DNA of 40,571 nucleotides, from positions 1 through 40,571 of the forward strand of contig URMS01000024.1 of NCBI GenBank assembly GCA_900548975.1, written 5' to 3'. The position numbers and the translations under genes are program-made. The notes under the pieces are model-generated. The model saw nothing but the letters and a program-made list of their open reading frames with translations. It did no database searches and had not been told where the DNA came from. Below, in pieces: positions 23,940 to 33,900 of the stretch (positions within the stretch are counted from its first letter, which is position 1; each line of letters opens with the position of its first letter). This stretch comes from an uncultured Porphyromonadaceae bacterium (GTDB taxonomy: Bacteria; Bacteroidota; Bacteroidia; Bacteroidales; Muribaculaceae).

Positions 23940-25706
23940 TCACCAGCCGGGATTGTTTTCTATTTCAGTCTTCCATTCCTCCGCTTCGGGGATAGGATAG
24001 AGGTACATATGAGGCTCAAAAACACGAGTCTGGGCTACCTTGCGTGTCACTGTGCCGTCCATAGCCACATTCACACCGTAGATCGGGCGTGCGAGGGCCT
24101 CCTGGGCGCAGTTCCAGCGGCGTACGTCCCACGGACGGTGCTCCTCGAAGGCGAACTCTACCGTGCGCTCCTTGTGAATAAAGTTACGCATGGCATCCTT
24201 GTTTCTGAGGTCGGCGCGGTCGGCCACACTGCCGGTGATGCCCGCACGGTGGCGTACCATATCGAGCATATCGTACACTTCCTGACACGGTCCCTGTACC
24301 TCGTTGAGGGCTTCGGCATAGTTCATCAGTATCTCGGCATAGCGTATGATGGTCCACAGGCGGTATGCCGTGCCTGCATGGTTCGATGCAAGGATAGATG
24401 CCGGAATATATTTGCGCATATAGTAACCTGTCGGAGTGGAGTTGGCGTTGCCGGTAGGATTGTCGGCCATGCCCGGGCGTACGTCGATGGTCGAACCCAC
24501 GCGCATGGTACCCCATGCCTGACCCTGATACAGCACCGTGGCATCGAGTCGCGGATCGCGGCCGGTCCACATGTCGGCGTCGTTGTATCCGCTGGCGGAG
24601 TTGACGGCAGGAACACCGTTGTTGTACACAGGAGCACCGGTGACATCGTACTGTGCGAACGGCGACGAACCGTCGGCCATGTCGTACATGTCCACAAGAT
24701 TCTGCGACGGGCAGTTGCCGCCGTTGCCGCCTTCACCCACGGGGGTATCCTGCACTATTCCGCTCCAGTTGATAACCACATCGTTGCGGAAGAAAATCAC
24801 TTCGTTGTTATTACCGGTGTACTGTGTGCGCAGAAGAGCGTTGGCATAGTTGTCGGCCGGCGACATGTTTTCTTCCTGGAAAAGACCGAAATTCGCTCCG
24901 TAGAGATTCATGAACTCTTTCGAGGCGTCGGCGGCTTCTTTCCACGAAATGCCCGACTCCCCGCTGTAGCGCGGCGAAGCCATGTACAGGAGTATGCGGC
25001 ACTGCAGAGCGCGCGACATCGGCTGCGACAGTCGACCGATGCGGTTGCTGCTCCATGCCTGATCATAGGTCAGAAGATCGCCTTCCGACTCCTTGAGCTC
25101 CCGAAGTATGAAATCGACAACATATTCTTTTACAGAGGGCCTGGTTTTGTATGGGCCGACCATATCGTCCTTTTCAGGGTCGAGAACTTCCTTCACTATA
25201 GGCAGAGGACCGTAGCGGAGGAAAAGTTCCCAGTAGAACCAGGCGCGGAAAGTACGGGCCTCGGCCTTGTATGTGGCACGGATAGCCTTGTTCTCGTCCT
25301 CACTCATGGTTATGTCGAACGGCACACGGTCCATATCGTTGATCACGCGGTTGCACTTGCGGATGCCGCGGTAGCGCGATTCCCACACCGAGGTCAGTTC
25401 GGCGGCACCGTTGGCGCCGTAGTAGTTGCCTATATTGAATGTGGTAAGTGTGCCGCCGGTCGAGAACGATGTCTCGGCAAGGTCGGTGGCGGCATCGAGC
25501 CACGAGCCGTTGATGCGGTTGGCGCCGTGAAGAAGGAAGTTGTAGGTATCCACATGGAATGCCTCGAACATCTTCCAGTCGGCGTACGTCTTGTCCTCGT
25601 TCATCTCGTTGGAGGGCTGTTTGTCGAGAAAGTCGCTGCAACCGGTGGCTCCCATGGCAAGCACCGCCATGGATGCCGCTATTGTATGCTGAATGAATTT
25701 ATTCAT
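23940..25706 (-). CDS. RagB/SusD-family glycan-binding lipoprotein (588 aa)
   Basis: Second SusD-type protein of the locus. Lipobox ATGC at Cys23 (mature start CSDFLDKQP). It shows the expected TPR scaffold, 'AEARTFRAWFYWELFLRYGPLP' at about 150-170, and the RagB tail 'KERTVEFAFEEHRPWDVRRWN' followed by 'YLYPIPEAE' near the end. It is clearly different from the other SusD-like protein, so the two pairs are not a recent duplication. It starts 15 bp after the stop of its SusC partner (25722). It probably captures a different size or branching of arabinan chain; that is inference. Confidence 0.93.
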   Translation of the reverse strand: MNKFIQHTIAASMAVLAMGATGCSDFLDKQPSNEMNEDKTYADWKMFEAFHVDTYNFLLHGANRINGSWLDAATDLAETSFSTGGTLTTFNIGNYYGANGAAELTSVWESRYRGIRKCNRVINDMDRVPFDITMSEDENKAIRATYKAEARTFRAWFYWELFLRYGPLPIVKEVLDPEKDDMVGPYKTRPSVKEYVVDFILRELKESEGDLLTYDQAWSSNRIGRLSQPMSRALQCRILLYMASPRYSGESGISWKEAADASKEFMNLYGANFGLFQEENMSPADNYANALLRTQYTGNNNEVIFFRNDVVINWSGIVQDTPVGEGGNGGNCPSQNLVDMYDMADGSSPFAQYDVTGAPVYNNGVPAVNSASGYNDADMWTGRDPRLDATVLYQGQAWGTMRVGSTIDVRPGMADNPTGNANSTPTGYYMRKYIPASILASNHAGTAYRLWTIIRYAEILMNYAEALNEVQGPCQEVYDMLDMVRHRAGITGSVADRADLRNKDAMRNFIHKERTVEFAFEEHRPWDVRRWNCAQEALARPIYGVNVAMDGTVTRKVAQTRVFEPHMYLYPIPEAEEWKTEIENNPGW

Positions 25707-25721
25707 GATAGTTACCTGTTT

Positions 25722-28700
25722 TTAGAATTGGATGCTTACACCTACGTTCACGGTCTTGCAGATGGGATATTTGTTGGAACCGTTGTTTTCCGGGTCCGTC
25801 AGACCGTCGAGATGATCCCAGGTGATCAGATTGTTGGCATTGACATATACACGGCACTGGCTCATCCATACGTGCTTAATCCACTTCAGAGGCAGATTGT
25901 AGCTCACTTCCACATTCTTCAGTCGGCAGAATGCGCCGTTCTTGAGGAAGAAGGAGTTCTGTCGCTGGTTGTGGTTGCCGTAGCTGTCGTAGTGCAGAAG
26001 AGGATATTTGGCGTTGGCAAGGTTCTGTGCCTCGGAAACGCCGGGGTTCCAGCGGTCGAGATGATGTTCCTTCACTTTGCCGCCGGCAACGAAGGCATAC
26101 ATCGCTTCGGCGTCGTAGTAGCGGCTCACATGGTCCACACCCTGGAACATCACACTCAGGCCGAAGCCTTTCCAGTTGGCGCCGAGAGTCACGGCATAGG
26201 TGTTCTCAGGAAGATCGCTGAGTCCGATGAATGTCTCGTCGCGGTCGTCGATAAAGCCGTCGCCGTTCATATCGCGGTACTTGAGGTCGCCCACTTTGAC
26301 ATCGCCGAAGGTCGACTTGGGGAAGTCGGGATTGGCAAGGTCGGCCGAAGTGACGAAACCGTCGGAGACCAGACCGAAGTACTGGCCGATGGGATGTCCC
26401 TCGCGCTTGCGGTATGCTGTTTTGCCGGCCGGTTCATCCATGGCTGTGATCTTGTTCTTGGCATGCGAGAAAGTAGCGCTGATGTTGTAGTTGAAGTCCT
26501 TGCCGATGGCATCGTTCCAGTGAAGCTCTATTTCAAAACCCTTGTTGGTGGTCTTGCCGAGGTTACCGGCAGCCGATGTCACGCCGAACCACCAGGGACG
26601 GGTGAGGAACTCGGTGAGGATATTGTTGCGGCTCTCGTAGAAGAGATCGAGGTTACCCGACAGACGGCTGTTGAGGAAACCGAATTCGAGACCGAGGTTA
26701 TATTTGTGGGCACGCTCCCAGGTCACACCGTAGTTGGGATACTGCTCTTCGAAGATACCGTCCTGGCCGTTGATGCCGAAGTAGTAGTCGTTGCCGAGCT
26801 GTGTCCATTTCTGCTCATAGAGGAAGCGCTGACGCACACCGTTGATGCTGTAGATATCGTTACCTACCTGACCGTAGGAACCACGCAGTTTAAGGTTCGA
26901 CAGCCAGCCGCGGGTCGGGGCCATGAACTGCTCTTCCGAAATTCGCCAGCCGAGCGAGAACGAGGGGAAGAAACCGTATCGCTTGCCCTTCTGGAAGTTC
27001 TCCGAGCCGTTGTAGCCGGCATTGAACTCGGCCAGATATTTGCCGTCATAGGCATATGTGGCACGGCCTACGATACCCTGGTAGCGCTGCGCAAGGTCTG
27101 AATTGTAGCGATAATCGTTCTGCATATACAGGGCCATGGCCGTAACCTCGTGCTTGCCGAAAGTACGGCGATAGTTGAGCTGAGCCTCGAGATAGAGCTT
27201 GTACACGGTGAAGTGATCGGCTGTGGCACCGAGAGTACCGTCGGTGTTGAATTTGTTGTAGGCGTCGATCGACTCATAGTTCGCACGGTCGTTAAGCTCA
27301 TAGGTGGCGAATGTCTTGCTGTAGAGATTTCGGTGATAGTTCTCGTAGTCGAACGAAGCCTGGGCCTTGGCCGACAGGCCTTCGGTGAGCCAGTCCATCT
27401 TGTATTCGGCTATGAGGTTGGTCTCGTTCACGGTATTGGTACCCTTGTAGTAGCCGCTTTCGGCCAGAGTGGCGTAGACGTTGTTCTGGTACTGCGACGA
27501 ACCGCCGTAGAGGGTCTTCATCTCGTCGCCATTCTGCACCTGATAGGATACGGGGAATATCCAGCCCGGAGTATGGTTGAGCTGATAGAAGATATTCGAA
27601 TAATCGGCGCGTTCATCCGAGTTCGGGCCGCGGCGTTCCTCGAAGCGGGTGCCGAAGTTCACCATCACTGTAAGGTCCTTGGTCAGGAAGAAGTCGGCGT
27701 TGGCACGGAAGCCGTAGCGCTTGTAGCTCTGCGACGAGTTGTTGCTGTAGGGGTCGTTCGAAAGATTCTTGAAGAGCGATTCCTGGTTGTAGTACTCGAG
27801 CGAGGCATAGTAGCGCATGCGCTTGGTACCGCCGCGCACATTGGCGTTGTAGCGCTGTGCCGGAGCCGACGAGCGCAGGATTTCGTCGTACCAGTCGACA
27901 TTGGGATAGAGGAGCGCGTCGACACCCGACAGAAGACCGGCCGACGATTTCTGGTACATGTCCAGATCCGATGCCGTGTACTGCGAAGGCAGCCCGTCGT
28001 TGGCGAGCGCTTCTTCGAGCAGGCTCACGCTGTTGTAGGAGTCGAGATAGGTGTCCTTGCGGGTCGGTGTCTGCCACTGCCAGTTGGCGGTCAGCGACAC
28101 CACCGGCTTCTGCTCCTTACCGCGCTTGGTGGTTATGAGCATCACACCGTTTGCACCGCGCACACCGTACACGGCTGTCGCCGAGGCATCCTTGAGCACC
28201 GATATGGTCTCGATATCGTCGGGAGCTATCTGCGAGAAGCTGCGCTCTATACCGTCGACAAGCACCAGAGGCTGTGCGTCGCCGGCGAATGTGGCGCGGC
28301 CGCGGATGAAGATCGAGGCATCGTCGGCACCGGGAGCGCCCGAGGTCTGCGACGTGATCACACCGGGTATCTTACCGGTGATGGCCTGCGATATGTTGGC
28401 CGAGGGTGTTTCCAGAAGGTCGTCGGCCTTGAGCTGAGAGATAGCGCCCACTACCGACTCCTTTTTCTGCTGACCGTAGCCCACTACCACCACTTCTTCG
28501 AGTGCGGTGTTGGTTTCCTGAAGCTTCACTTCGATGTGGGTGCGTCCCTTCAGAGGTTCCACTACGGTTTCGCAACCGATATATGAAATTACGAGCACTG
28601 CCTTGGCAGGATCGCTTATTCTAAGCACGAAATTACCGTCGAGATCGGTCACAGTGCCTGTCTTGGCGCCCTGTTCTATCACAGAAGCACCGATAACGGG

Positions 28701-28847
28701 TTCACCGCTGGGTTCGTACACCGTACCTGTCACCTGCACGGTCTGGGCCGAGACGCCTAAACCGAAGGCAAGAAGCACCAGTGCCGACAGGAGGAAACGG
28801 AGCCGTTCGGTCCATCCTCCGCGCGCTGTACTGCGTTTATTATTCAT
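25722..28847 (-). CDS. SusC/RagA TonB-linked outer-membrane transporter (1041 aa)
   Basis: Signal peptide with a basic head (NNKRSTARGGWTERLR) and end VSAQ near residue 35, then a carboxypeptidase-like domain ('VTGTVYEPSGEPVIGASV'), a canonical TonB box 'EEVVVVGYGQQKK' near 118-130, and plug with 'VLKDASATAVYGVRGANGVMLITTKRG'. The barrel ends 'VGVSIQF' with C-terminal Phe. This is the first of two SusC proteins in the operon and, unlike the second (20677-23910), has the standard TonB box. It starts 28 bp after the glycan-binding protein gene. Function: energy-dependent import of oligosaccharides over the outer membrane. Confidence 0.94.
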   Translation of the reverse strand: MNNKRSTARGGWTERLRFLLSALVLLAFGLGVSAQTVQVTGTVYEPSGEPVIGASVIEQGAKTGTVTDLDGNFVLRISDPAKAVLVISYIGCETVVEPLKGRTHIEVKLQETNTALEEVVVVGYGQQKKESVVGAISQLKADDLLETPSANISQAITGKIPGVITSQTSGAPGADDASIFIRGRATFAGDAQPLVLVDGIERSFSQIAPDDIETISVLKDASATAVYGVRGANGVMLITTKRGKEQKPVVSLTANWQWQTPTRKDTYLDSYNSVSLLEEALANDGLPSQYTASDLDMYQKSSAGLLSGVDALLYPNVDWYDEILRSSAPAQRYNANVRGGTKRMRYYASLEYYNQESLFKNLSNDPYSNNSSQSYKRYGFRANADFFLTKDLTVMVNFGTRFEERRGPNSDERADYSNIFYQLNHTPGWIFPVSYQVQNGDEMKTLYGGSSQYQNNVYATLAESGYYKGTNTVNETNLIAEYKMDWLTEGLSAKAQASFDYENYHRNLYSKTFATYELNDRANYESIDAYNKFNTDGTLGATADHFTVYKLYLEAQLNYRRTFGKHEVTAMALYMQNDYRYNSDLAQRYQGIVGRATYAYDGKYLAEFNAGYNGSENFQKGKRYGFFPSFSLGWRISEEQFMAPTRGWLSNLKLRGSYGQVGNDIYSINGVRQRFLYEQKWTQLGNDYYFGINGQDGIFEEQYPNYGVTWERAHKYNLGLEFGFLNSRLSGNLDLFYESRNNILTEFLTRPWWFGVTSAAGNLGKTTNKGFEIELHWNDAIGKDFNYNISATFSHAKNKITAMDEPAGKTAYRKREGHPIGQYFGLVSDGFVTSADLANPDFPKSTFGDVKVGDLKYRDMNGDGFIDDRDETFIGLSDLPENTYAVTLGANWKGFGLSVMFQGVDHVSRYYDAEAMYAFVAGGKVKEHHLDRWNPGVSEAQNLANAKYPLLHYDSYGNHNQRQNSFFLKNGAFCRLKNVEVSYNLPLKWIKHVWMSQCRVYVNANNLITWDHLDGLTDPENNGSNKYPICKTVNVGVSIQF

Positions 28848-28875
28848 GATTGGTATATGGAATTAAGGTTTATCG

Positions 28876-29646
28876 TTAGTTTTCGGGATTCATGCTCACC
28901 AGAGGGAAGAAGCCCACCTTAGTGAACTCCAGCCAGTTGGAGTCGAGCACAAAGAAGAGACCTATTTCGGGACCTTCGACTGTGGTTTCGAAGCGGTATT
29001 CGGGGAAAGCCGTACCCGAAGCCATGGTCTGGCGTGCCACGATCAGCAGGTTGTTGTCCGAGCGCTCCACATAGATACGCGAATGAGCGTCGTTCATGTC
29101 GGCTACGTAGGTATCCCAGTTGAACGATGCCGTCACGGTGCCGGCGTCCCAGCCTGCGCCCCAGCCCCATGCGTCGGAACGGAGCACGAAGTTCTCGGCA
29201 TAGCCGTCTTCACCTATATATTTGCCGTTGGTACATACGAGCACCCAGTTGTTCCAGTTGCCGCCCGTGCCAGAGTTGTGATTGATGAAGTCGAAGCCGA
29301 AGCCCGAGAAATCGCCCTTAAGCAGATTGTTGGGCGACCATATCGACCACCAGGGTGCGCTGTTGTCTTCCGGACCAACCTTGAGGTGATCGGTATAGAG
29401 TGTACCGATAAAGCAGCCTTCGGGGTTGAGCAGCAGGTGCGAGCCTTCGCAAAGCAGCCATGTGGTCATGTTGCCTTCCGGCACGTTGGCTATCGACACC
29501 TTATAGTTATATACTGTTCCGGCGGCCGTGGTCACAACCGCTGTCACATCGACATCGGTGCCCACGCGGTCAATGGTTATGTTCACAAGCGCTCCGTCCA
29601 TATCTTCCTTGAACGTATCGAAGTTATAATCGCAGCTCGAGGTCAC
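28876..29646 (-). pseudogene. C-terminal part of a frameshifted surface glycan-binding protein (256 codons)
   Basis: This frame opens only with a GTG overlapping the stop of the upstream frame and has no signal peptide, so it is not an independent gene. It continues the upstream protein: its first residues (TSSCDYNFDTFKEDM) align with an internal repeat in the same frame ('TVTASFNWDTYVADM'). The repeat unit has 'NWNNWVLVCTNGKYIGEDGYAENFVLR' here and 'NWDNWLLVLATGERGSDGYVEHAVIR' in the upstream frame. Hence the protein has two tandem copies of an unknown beta domain after a LamG-like domain. With one base restored, the whole gene would have about 620 codons. Without repair this half is probably untranslated or made only by coupling. 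A sequencing error is possible. Confidence 0.75.
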
Positions 29647-30737
29647 ATCGCCTGCATCGTAGCGGCTTGCCCACAGCCGTAGTTATCGGCACGGATCACC
29701 GCATGCTCCACATAGCCGTCGCTTCCGCGTTCGCCGGTGGCCAGAACGAGCAACCAGTTGTCCCAGTTGTTTATCTTTCTGGTATAATTATAGAACTCAT
29801 AGTGTATCTGTCCGTCGCCTGCAAGCGAGAAATAGGGCGAGAACTCTGTCCAGAAACCGGTCGAGTTGTCTTCAAGACCCACAAGGAGCCACTTGGAAAG
29901 ATCGACAACGGGTTCGTCCGAAGCATTTTCCCACGATACGCGCGGACGTGCAGTCTCTTTGCTCGTCAGAGCGTTGCGGTAGATGTTGAGATCGTCGATG
30001 AGGAAATGGCTGTGATTGTCCTCCGACCCGATGGTGAAGTTGGCCACATTGTTCATAAAGGCCACAAGACGCGAGCAGTCGAATTCGACTACCGGCATCG
30101 ACACTTTCTTCTGACCGTTCACATACAGGTCGTAGCCGTCGTTGCGCACGGTAAGCGCCACGTAATTCCAGCCATTGCCGTCGAAACCCTCCACAGGTAT
30201 ATACCCGGTGGTCACTTCAGCGGGGTCGTCGCAGCTCCAGGTGCCGTCGGCGGCACTGTAGTAAAGGCCTCCGTTGGCCGAGAAGGTGAGCAGCTCAACA
30301 TGGTTCTCGTTGCTGAACGTGAACAGCGGCGAGCTGATGTCCTGAGGTTCTGTCACCTCATTGCCTTCTTCGTCGACAGTCACTGCAGGGATCTGTTTGA
30401 GCCAGAATGTGAGGGAGGCGGCTTTTTCACACTTGTAGTTGGTCAGAGGGTTGTGCATGGACACCACTCCGTCGTTGAGCTCCAGAACATTGCCCTTGAG
30501 CTCGTCTTCTACTATCGCCGGTGCTTGATTTTGGTTATTTCCGCTGGCTCTCATCAGCAAGGGATCGAGCATCTCCTGCTCGAAGTCGAAGGAGGCAACG
30601 TTCTCCAGATTCGGCGCCGTCTGTATGCCTGCCTCTGGGTCGGCTTTGCCCCAGTCGGTAGTGCACGACGTGCCCAATAGAACTGCGGCCGCCACATAGA
30701 CAACGGCGCGCAAGTACATCCGGTAGACTGTGTTCAT
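29643..30737 (-). CDS. Surface glycan-binding lipoprotein (SusE/F position), truncated by frameshift (364 aa)
   Basis: First gene of the arabinan operon. The signal peptide has lipobox LGTSC (Cys25) with TTDWGKAD after it. Residues 45-265 resemble a LamG/concanavalin-like carbohydrate-binding domain ('NGWNYVALTVRNDGYDLYVNGQKK', 'FTIGSEDNHSHFLIDDLNIYRNAL'). Residues 275-345 begin the first of two tandem domains. At about codon 355 the frame goes astray: 'YGCGQAATMQAM' then stop, while the next frame continues 'RYDAGDVTSS'. One missing base in the GGG run (plus-strand CCC 29670-29672) explains this. The truncated product would keep the LamG-like domain but lose the rest. Its position between the HTCS gene and SusC matches the surface-binding protein of known arabinan loci. 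Confidence 0.8.
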   Translation of the reverse strand: MNTVYRMYLRAVVYVAAAVLLGTSCTTDWGKADPEAGIQTAPNLENVASFDFEQEMLDPLLMRASGNNQNQAPAIVEDELKGNVLELNDGVVSMHNPLTNYKCEKAASLTFWLKQIPAVTVDEEGNEVTEPQDISSPLFTFSNENHVELLTFSANGGLYYSAADGTWSCDDPAEVTTGYIPVEGFDGNGWNYVALTVRNDGYDLYVNGQKKVSMPVVEFDCSRLVAFMNNVANFTIGSEDNHSHFLIDDLNIYRNALTSKETARPRVSWENASDEPVVDLSKWLLVGLEDNSTGFWTEFSPYFSLAGDGQIHYEFYNYTRKINNWDNWLLVLATGERGSDGYVEHAVIRADNYGCGQAATMQAM

Positions 30738-30850
30738 AATGTTGGATTAATGATATTAATTAAGGTTATTTTAGGATACAGGTATAGTATTTCAGGTATT
30801 TTACCACGTTAGCCCTGTTCACCTGTAAAAATGAACAGTTTTTAACGCTG
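30738..30850 (-). promoter_or_regulatory. 5' leader of the SusC/D operon with a hairpin
   Basis: The transcript from the -7 box at 30851-30858 would carry a leader of roughly 105 nt. Near its start CTGTTCA and TGAACAG (plus 30815-30821 and 30832-30838) can pair with a 10-base loop. No T run follows, so it is not a simple terminator; it may stabilise the message or bind a factor. Confidence 0.35.
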
Positions 30851-30858
30851 CAAAAATA
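30851..30858 (-). promoter_or_regulatory. -7 box of the SusC/D operon
   Basis: TATTTTTG on the minus strand fits TAnnTTTG. There is no TTTG at the -33 place; instead the regulator repeat ends 21 bp upstream, as expected for an activator-dependent promoter. Confidence 0.65.
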
Positions 30859-30879
30859 CCCAATACTATCCTACCCTGC

Positions 30880-30913
30880 GGTGGATTTTTTGCGATTTAA
30901 GGTGGATTTTTTG
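30880..30913 (-). promoter_or_regulatory. Candidate HTCS operator: two identical 13-bp direct repeats, 21-bp period
   Basis: CAAAAAATCCACC occurs twice on the minus strand (30913-30901 and 30892-30880), exactly 21 bp apart, i.e. two helix turns, so both copies face the same side. The promoter-proximal copy ends 21 bp before the -7 box. The distal copy begins 2 bp after the stop codon of the regulator gene. Such paired sites suit a dimer of AraC-type HTH domains. A matching pair lies before the divergent GH43 gene. Confidence 0.7.
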
Positions 30914-30915
30914 AA

Positions 30916-33900
30916 TCAGCCCTCTTCGTTCATCAGTGCCGAAGGGTTGATATTGAAGTGCTTGGTAAAACAACGGGTGAAATATTTCGAATCGTTGAAG
31001 CCAACTTCGTACGCTATCTCCGATATGTTCATCGATCGCGTCTTGCGATTGCGCACTATAAGCTCGCGCGCCGTCTTCAGCCTGAACGCGCGCAGCAGCT
31101 GACCGGCCGACTGCCCCACAAGACTCTGCAGTTTCTTGTTGAGCAGCGAACGGCTCACACCCAGAGCCTCGGCGAAGTCGCCTATCTCGAAGTAGGAGTT
31201 GCGGTAGTTGTCGGCTATCACTTTCATCACCTGGTCCATGAACTTCTTGTCGCGCGATTCGTCGCTGATATTCAGCGAGTCCACATCCATACGGTCGGCA
31301 AAACGGTTCTGATATTTGCGTCGCGTCCTGAGGATGCCGTCGATGCGGGCAAGCAGAAGCTCGTCATCGAAGGGCTTGAGGATATAGGCGTCCACGCCCG
31401 TGCGGTAGCTCTCCAGACGCGGCTCGCGACCAGTCTTAGCCGTAAGCATCAGGAAGGGTATGTGGCTGATGTCGAAGTTCTCCTTCACACGCCTCGAAAG
31501 TTCCATGCCGTCCATCACAGGCATCATCAGGTCCGAGATAATCAGACTTATATCGCGGTTGGCAAGCACCTTGAGCGTCTCCTCGCCGTTGCGCGCCTCG
31601 GCCACAGTGAAACGGTCGGCCAGTATACTGCGTATGAACGCCCGCATATCGTCGTTGTCCTCCACCACGAGAACCGTGGCTCTTGGGGCGGCATCGGCTG
31701 TTTTTTCTCCTTCGTGGCGCTGGGCGGCAGGCTGCTGTCCTACAGCCGGAAGAGCCGGGATTTCGGCGGCTGCCGTGTCGCCTTCCGGCAGAGGCACAAG
31801 CACGCGGAATGTACAGCCCTGTCCTCCGGGATTGTTGCGTACCGACAGCCGGCCTCCGTATATCTCTATGAGGCTATGGCACAGATAGAGGCCTATGCCG
31901 CTGCCGGCGCTTCCGGATACAGGGTATTTCATAGGGCTTGTACCCTGATAGAAACGGTCGAAGATACGGTCGATGTCTTCGGGTGCTATACCTGTGCCGG
32001 TGTCGGCTACGGCAAGATAGATGGCATCGGCGTCGCCACCGGTGCAGCGGGCGCCAAGCAGAGTCGCATAAAGCGTAATGCGGCCTCCTTCGGGAGTAAA
32101 CTTCAACGCATTGCCAAGCAGGTTGATCAGCACTTTCTGAAGGGCTTCTTCGTCGAAACTCATCACCGGCCGCGGCAGCCTGTCGCAGAAACTCAGCGTT
32201 ATGGACCGGTCGTTGGCCAAAGGCCGGAAAATCTCTATTATATTGGTAAGGAAGTTGCGAAGATTGCCGCGGCTGCGCATTATCTCCATCTTGCCCGATT
32301 CGATCTTGCGGAAGTCCATAAGCTGATTCACAAGCGTCAGAAGCAACTTGGAGTTCCTTTCGGCAAAATGAAGCTGTTCTATCACCTGAGGATTGTAGCT
32401 AAGCTTGAGAGCACGCTCTATAGGGCCGAGTATCAGAGTGATGGGTGTACGGAATTCGTGCGTGATATTGGTAAAGAACGATATGCGGTTCATGGTCAGC
32501 TGCTGCACCTGGCGTTTCTGCTCCTCTATTTCGGCAGTACGCTCTTTCACTGTTGTAATAAGCACTTTGCGCTGATGCTCGAGCGAACGGAGCCGCAACT
32601 TATACAGAAGTACGGCGCACCCCGCCACGAGGACAGCCGCAAGGAGTATGAACCACCACCGGCGGTAGAAATAGGGCGTCACCGTAATCGGCAGCTCCGA
32701 TATCACAGCTTCGTCCACACTCTGTCCCTTGCGTACATAGCGTACCTGCAGTGTATATTTGCCCGGTTTGAGGTTGGTAAAGCCCGTGAAACGGCGTCCG
32801 GGTGCCAGAGTAGTCCAGTCGTCATCGAATCCTATCAGACGGTAGGAGTACACCCCTCCGTTCTTGCCGTCGTAGTCGAATGCCGAGAACTCGAACGACA
32901 CCGACCGGCTGCTCTCGTGCATCTTCAGTCCGCGCACAGGGCAGAAATATGGCTCTGTGCCTTTGTCGCCTCCCGGCAGAAGCGCCTTGTTGTCGACCCA
33001 CACATGCGTGAAGGCCAGCCCGTGCTCGCGCAAGCTGTCGGCACCGGGCAACATGCCCGATATGCACATGAGGCCTTCGGTGGTTCCGAAAAGCACCTTT
33101 CCGGCCGAGTCGGTTGCGGCGGCATTCCAGTAGAACTGGTCGGTGCTGAGGTCGCCGCTGCGGTCGTAGGTCATCATGCTTCCCGAAGGCTCCATGCACG
33201 CCAGACCCCGGTAGGTCGAAAACCACAGATTGTCGTTCTTGTCCTGCGCTATGCCCAGCACAATGTCGCTTGGCAGCCCGTCGGAACTGTTGATATTCTC
33301 GAAATTCTCGAAAGTACCGTCGCTGTAGCGCTTGTACACGCCGCTGCCGTTGGTCGCGATCCACAGAGCCCCCTCATGGTCGAGGAAAAGAAATGTTATG
33401 CGCTCGTCGGCCACGGCATCGGGATTGTCGAGGCGCCCGCGGATATGGCGCACGGCATCACGCGCCCGCTTCGCACCGTAGGCCGTCAGATCTATGTCTA
33501 TCAATCCCTTGCTCGAACCGAACCACAGATGGTTTTCACGGTCGATTACAGAACCAACAGCACCGAACACATCGTCGGCACTCCCTTGGTAGGCTTCGCG
33601 CACACTATCGTCCTGCGGATTGTACACGAAAAGCCCCCGCGATGTCCCTATCCACATAAGACTGTTCACCGGGTCCCATATCAGAGCGCCTATATACCCT
33701 ATATGCCGGCTGCCGTCGTCGGTCTGTATTATATGGCGTATTCGCCGCAAGTCCTTGCTACCGTGCTCGGCAAACACATCCACTCCCCCGCCCCACGAGC
33801 CTACCCACAGACGGCCTTTGCCGTCGCGGGCCAGTGCGCTCACGGAGTTGTGGCTCAGATGTCCGCTTTCCGCCGAATAGCTGCGGAACTCGCGTACATC

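Noticed and set aside
23913..27101. Long plus-strand open frame (1062 codons) opposite the SusD and SusC genes
   Set aside because: Composition is Val/Gly/His/Arg-rich nonsense without motifs and covers two clear genes on the other strand.
30763..30820. 18-codon GTG frame in the leader of the SusC/D operon (KYLKYYTCILK end)
   Set aside because: No spaced ribosome-binding site, no regulatory codon run, and frames of this length are expected by chance.
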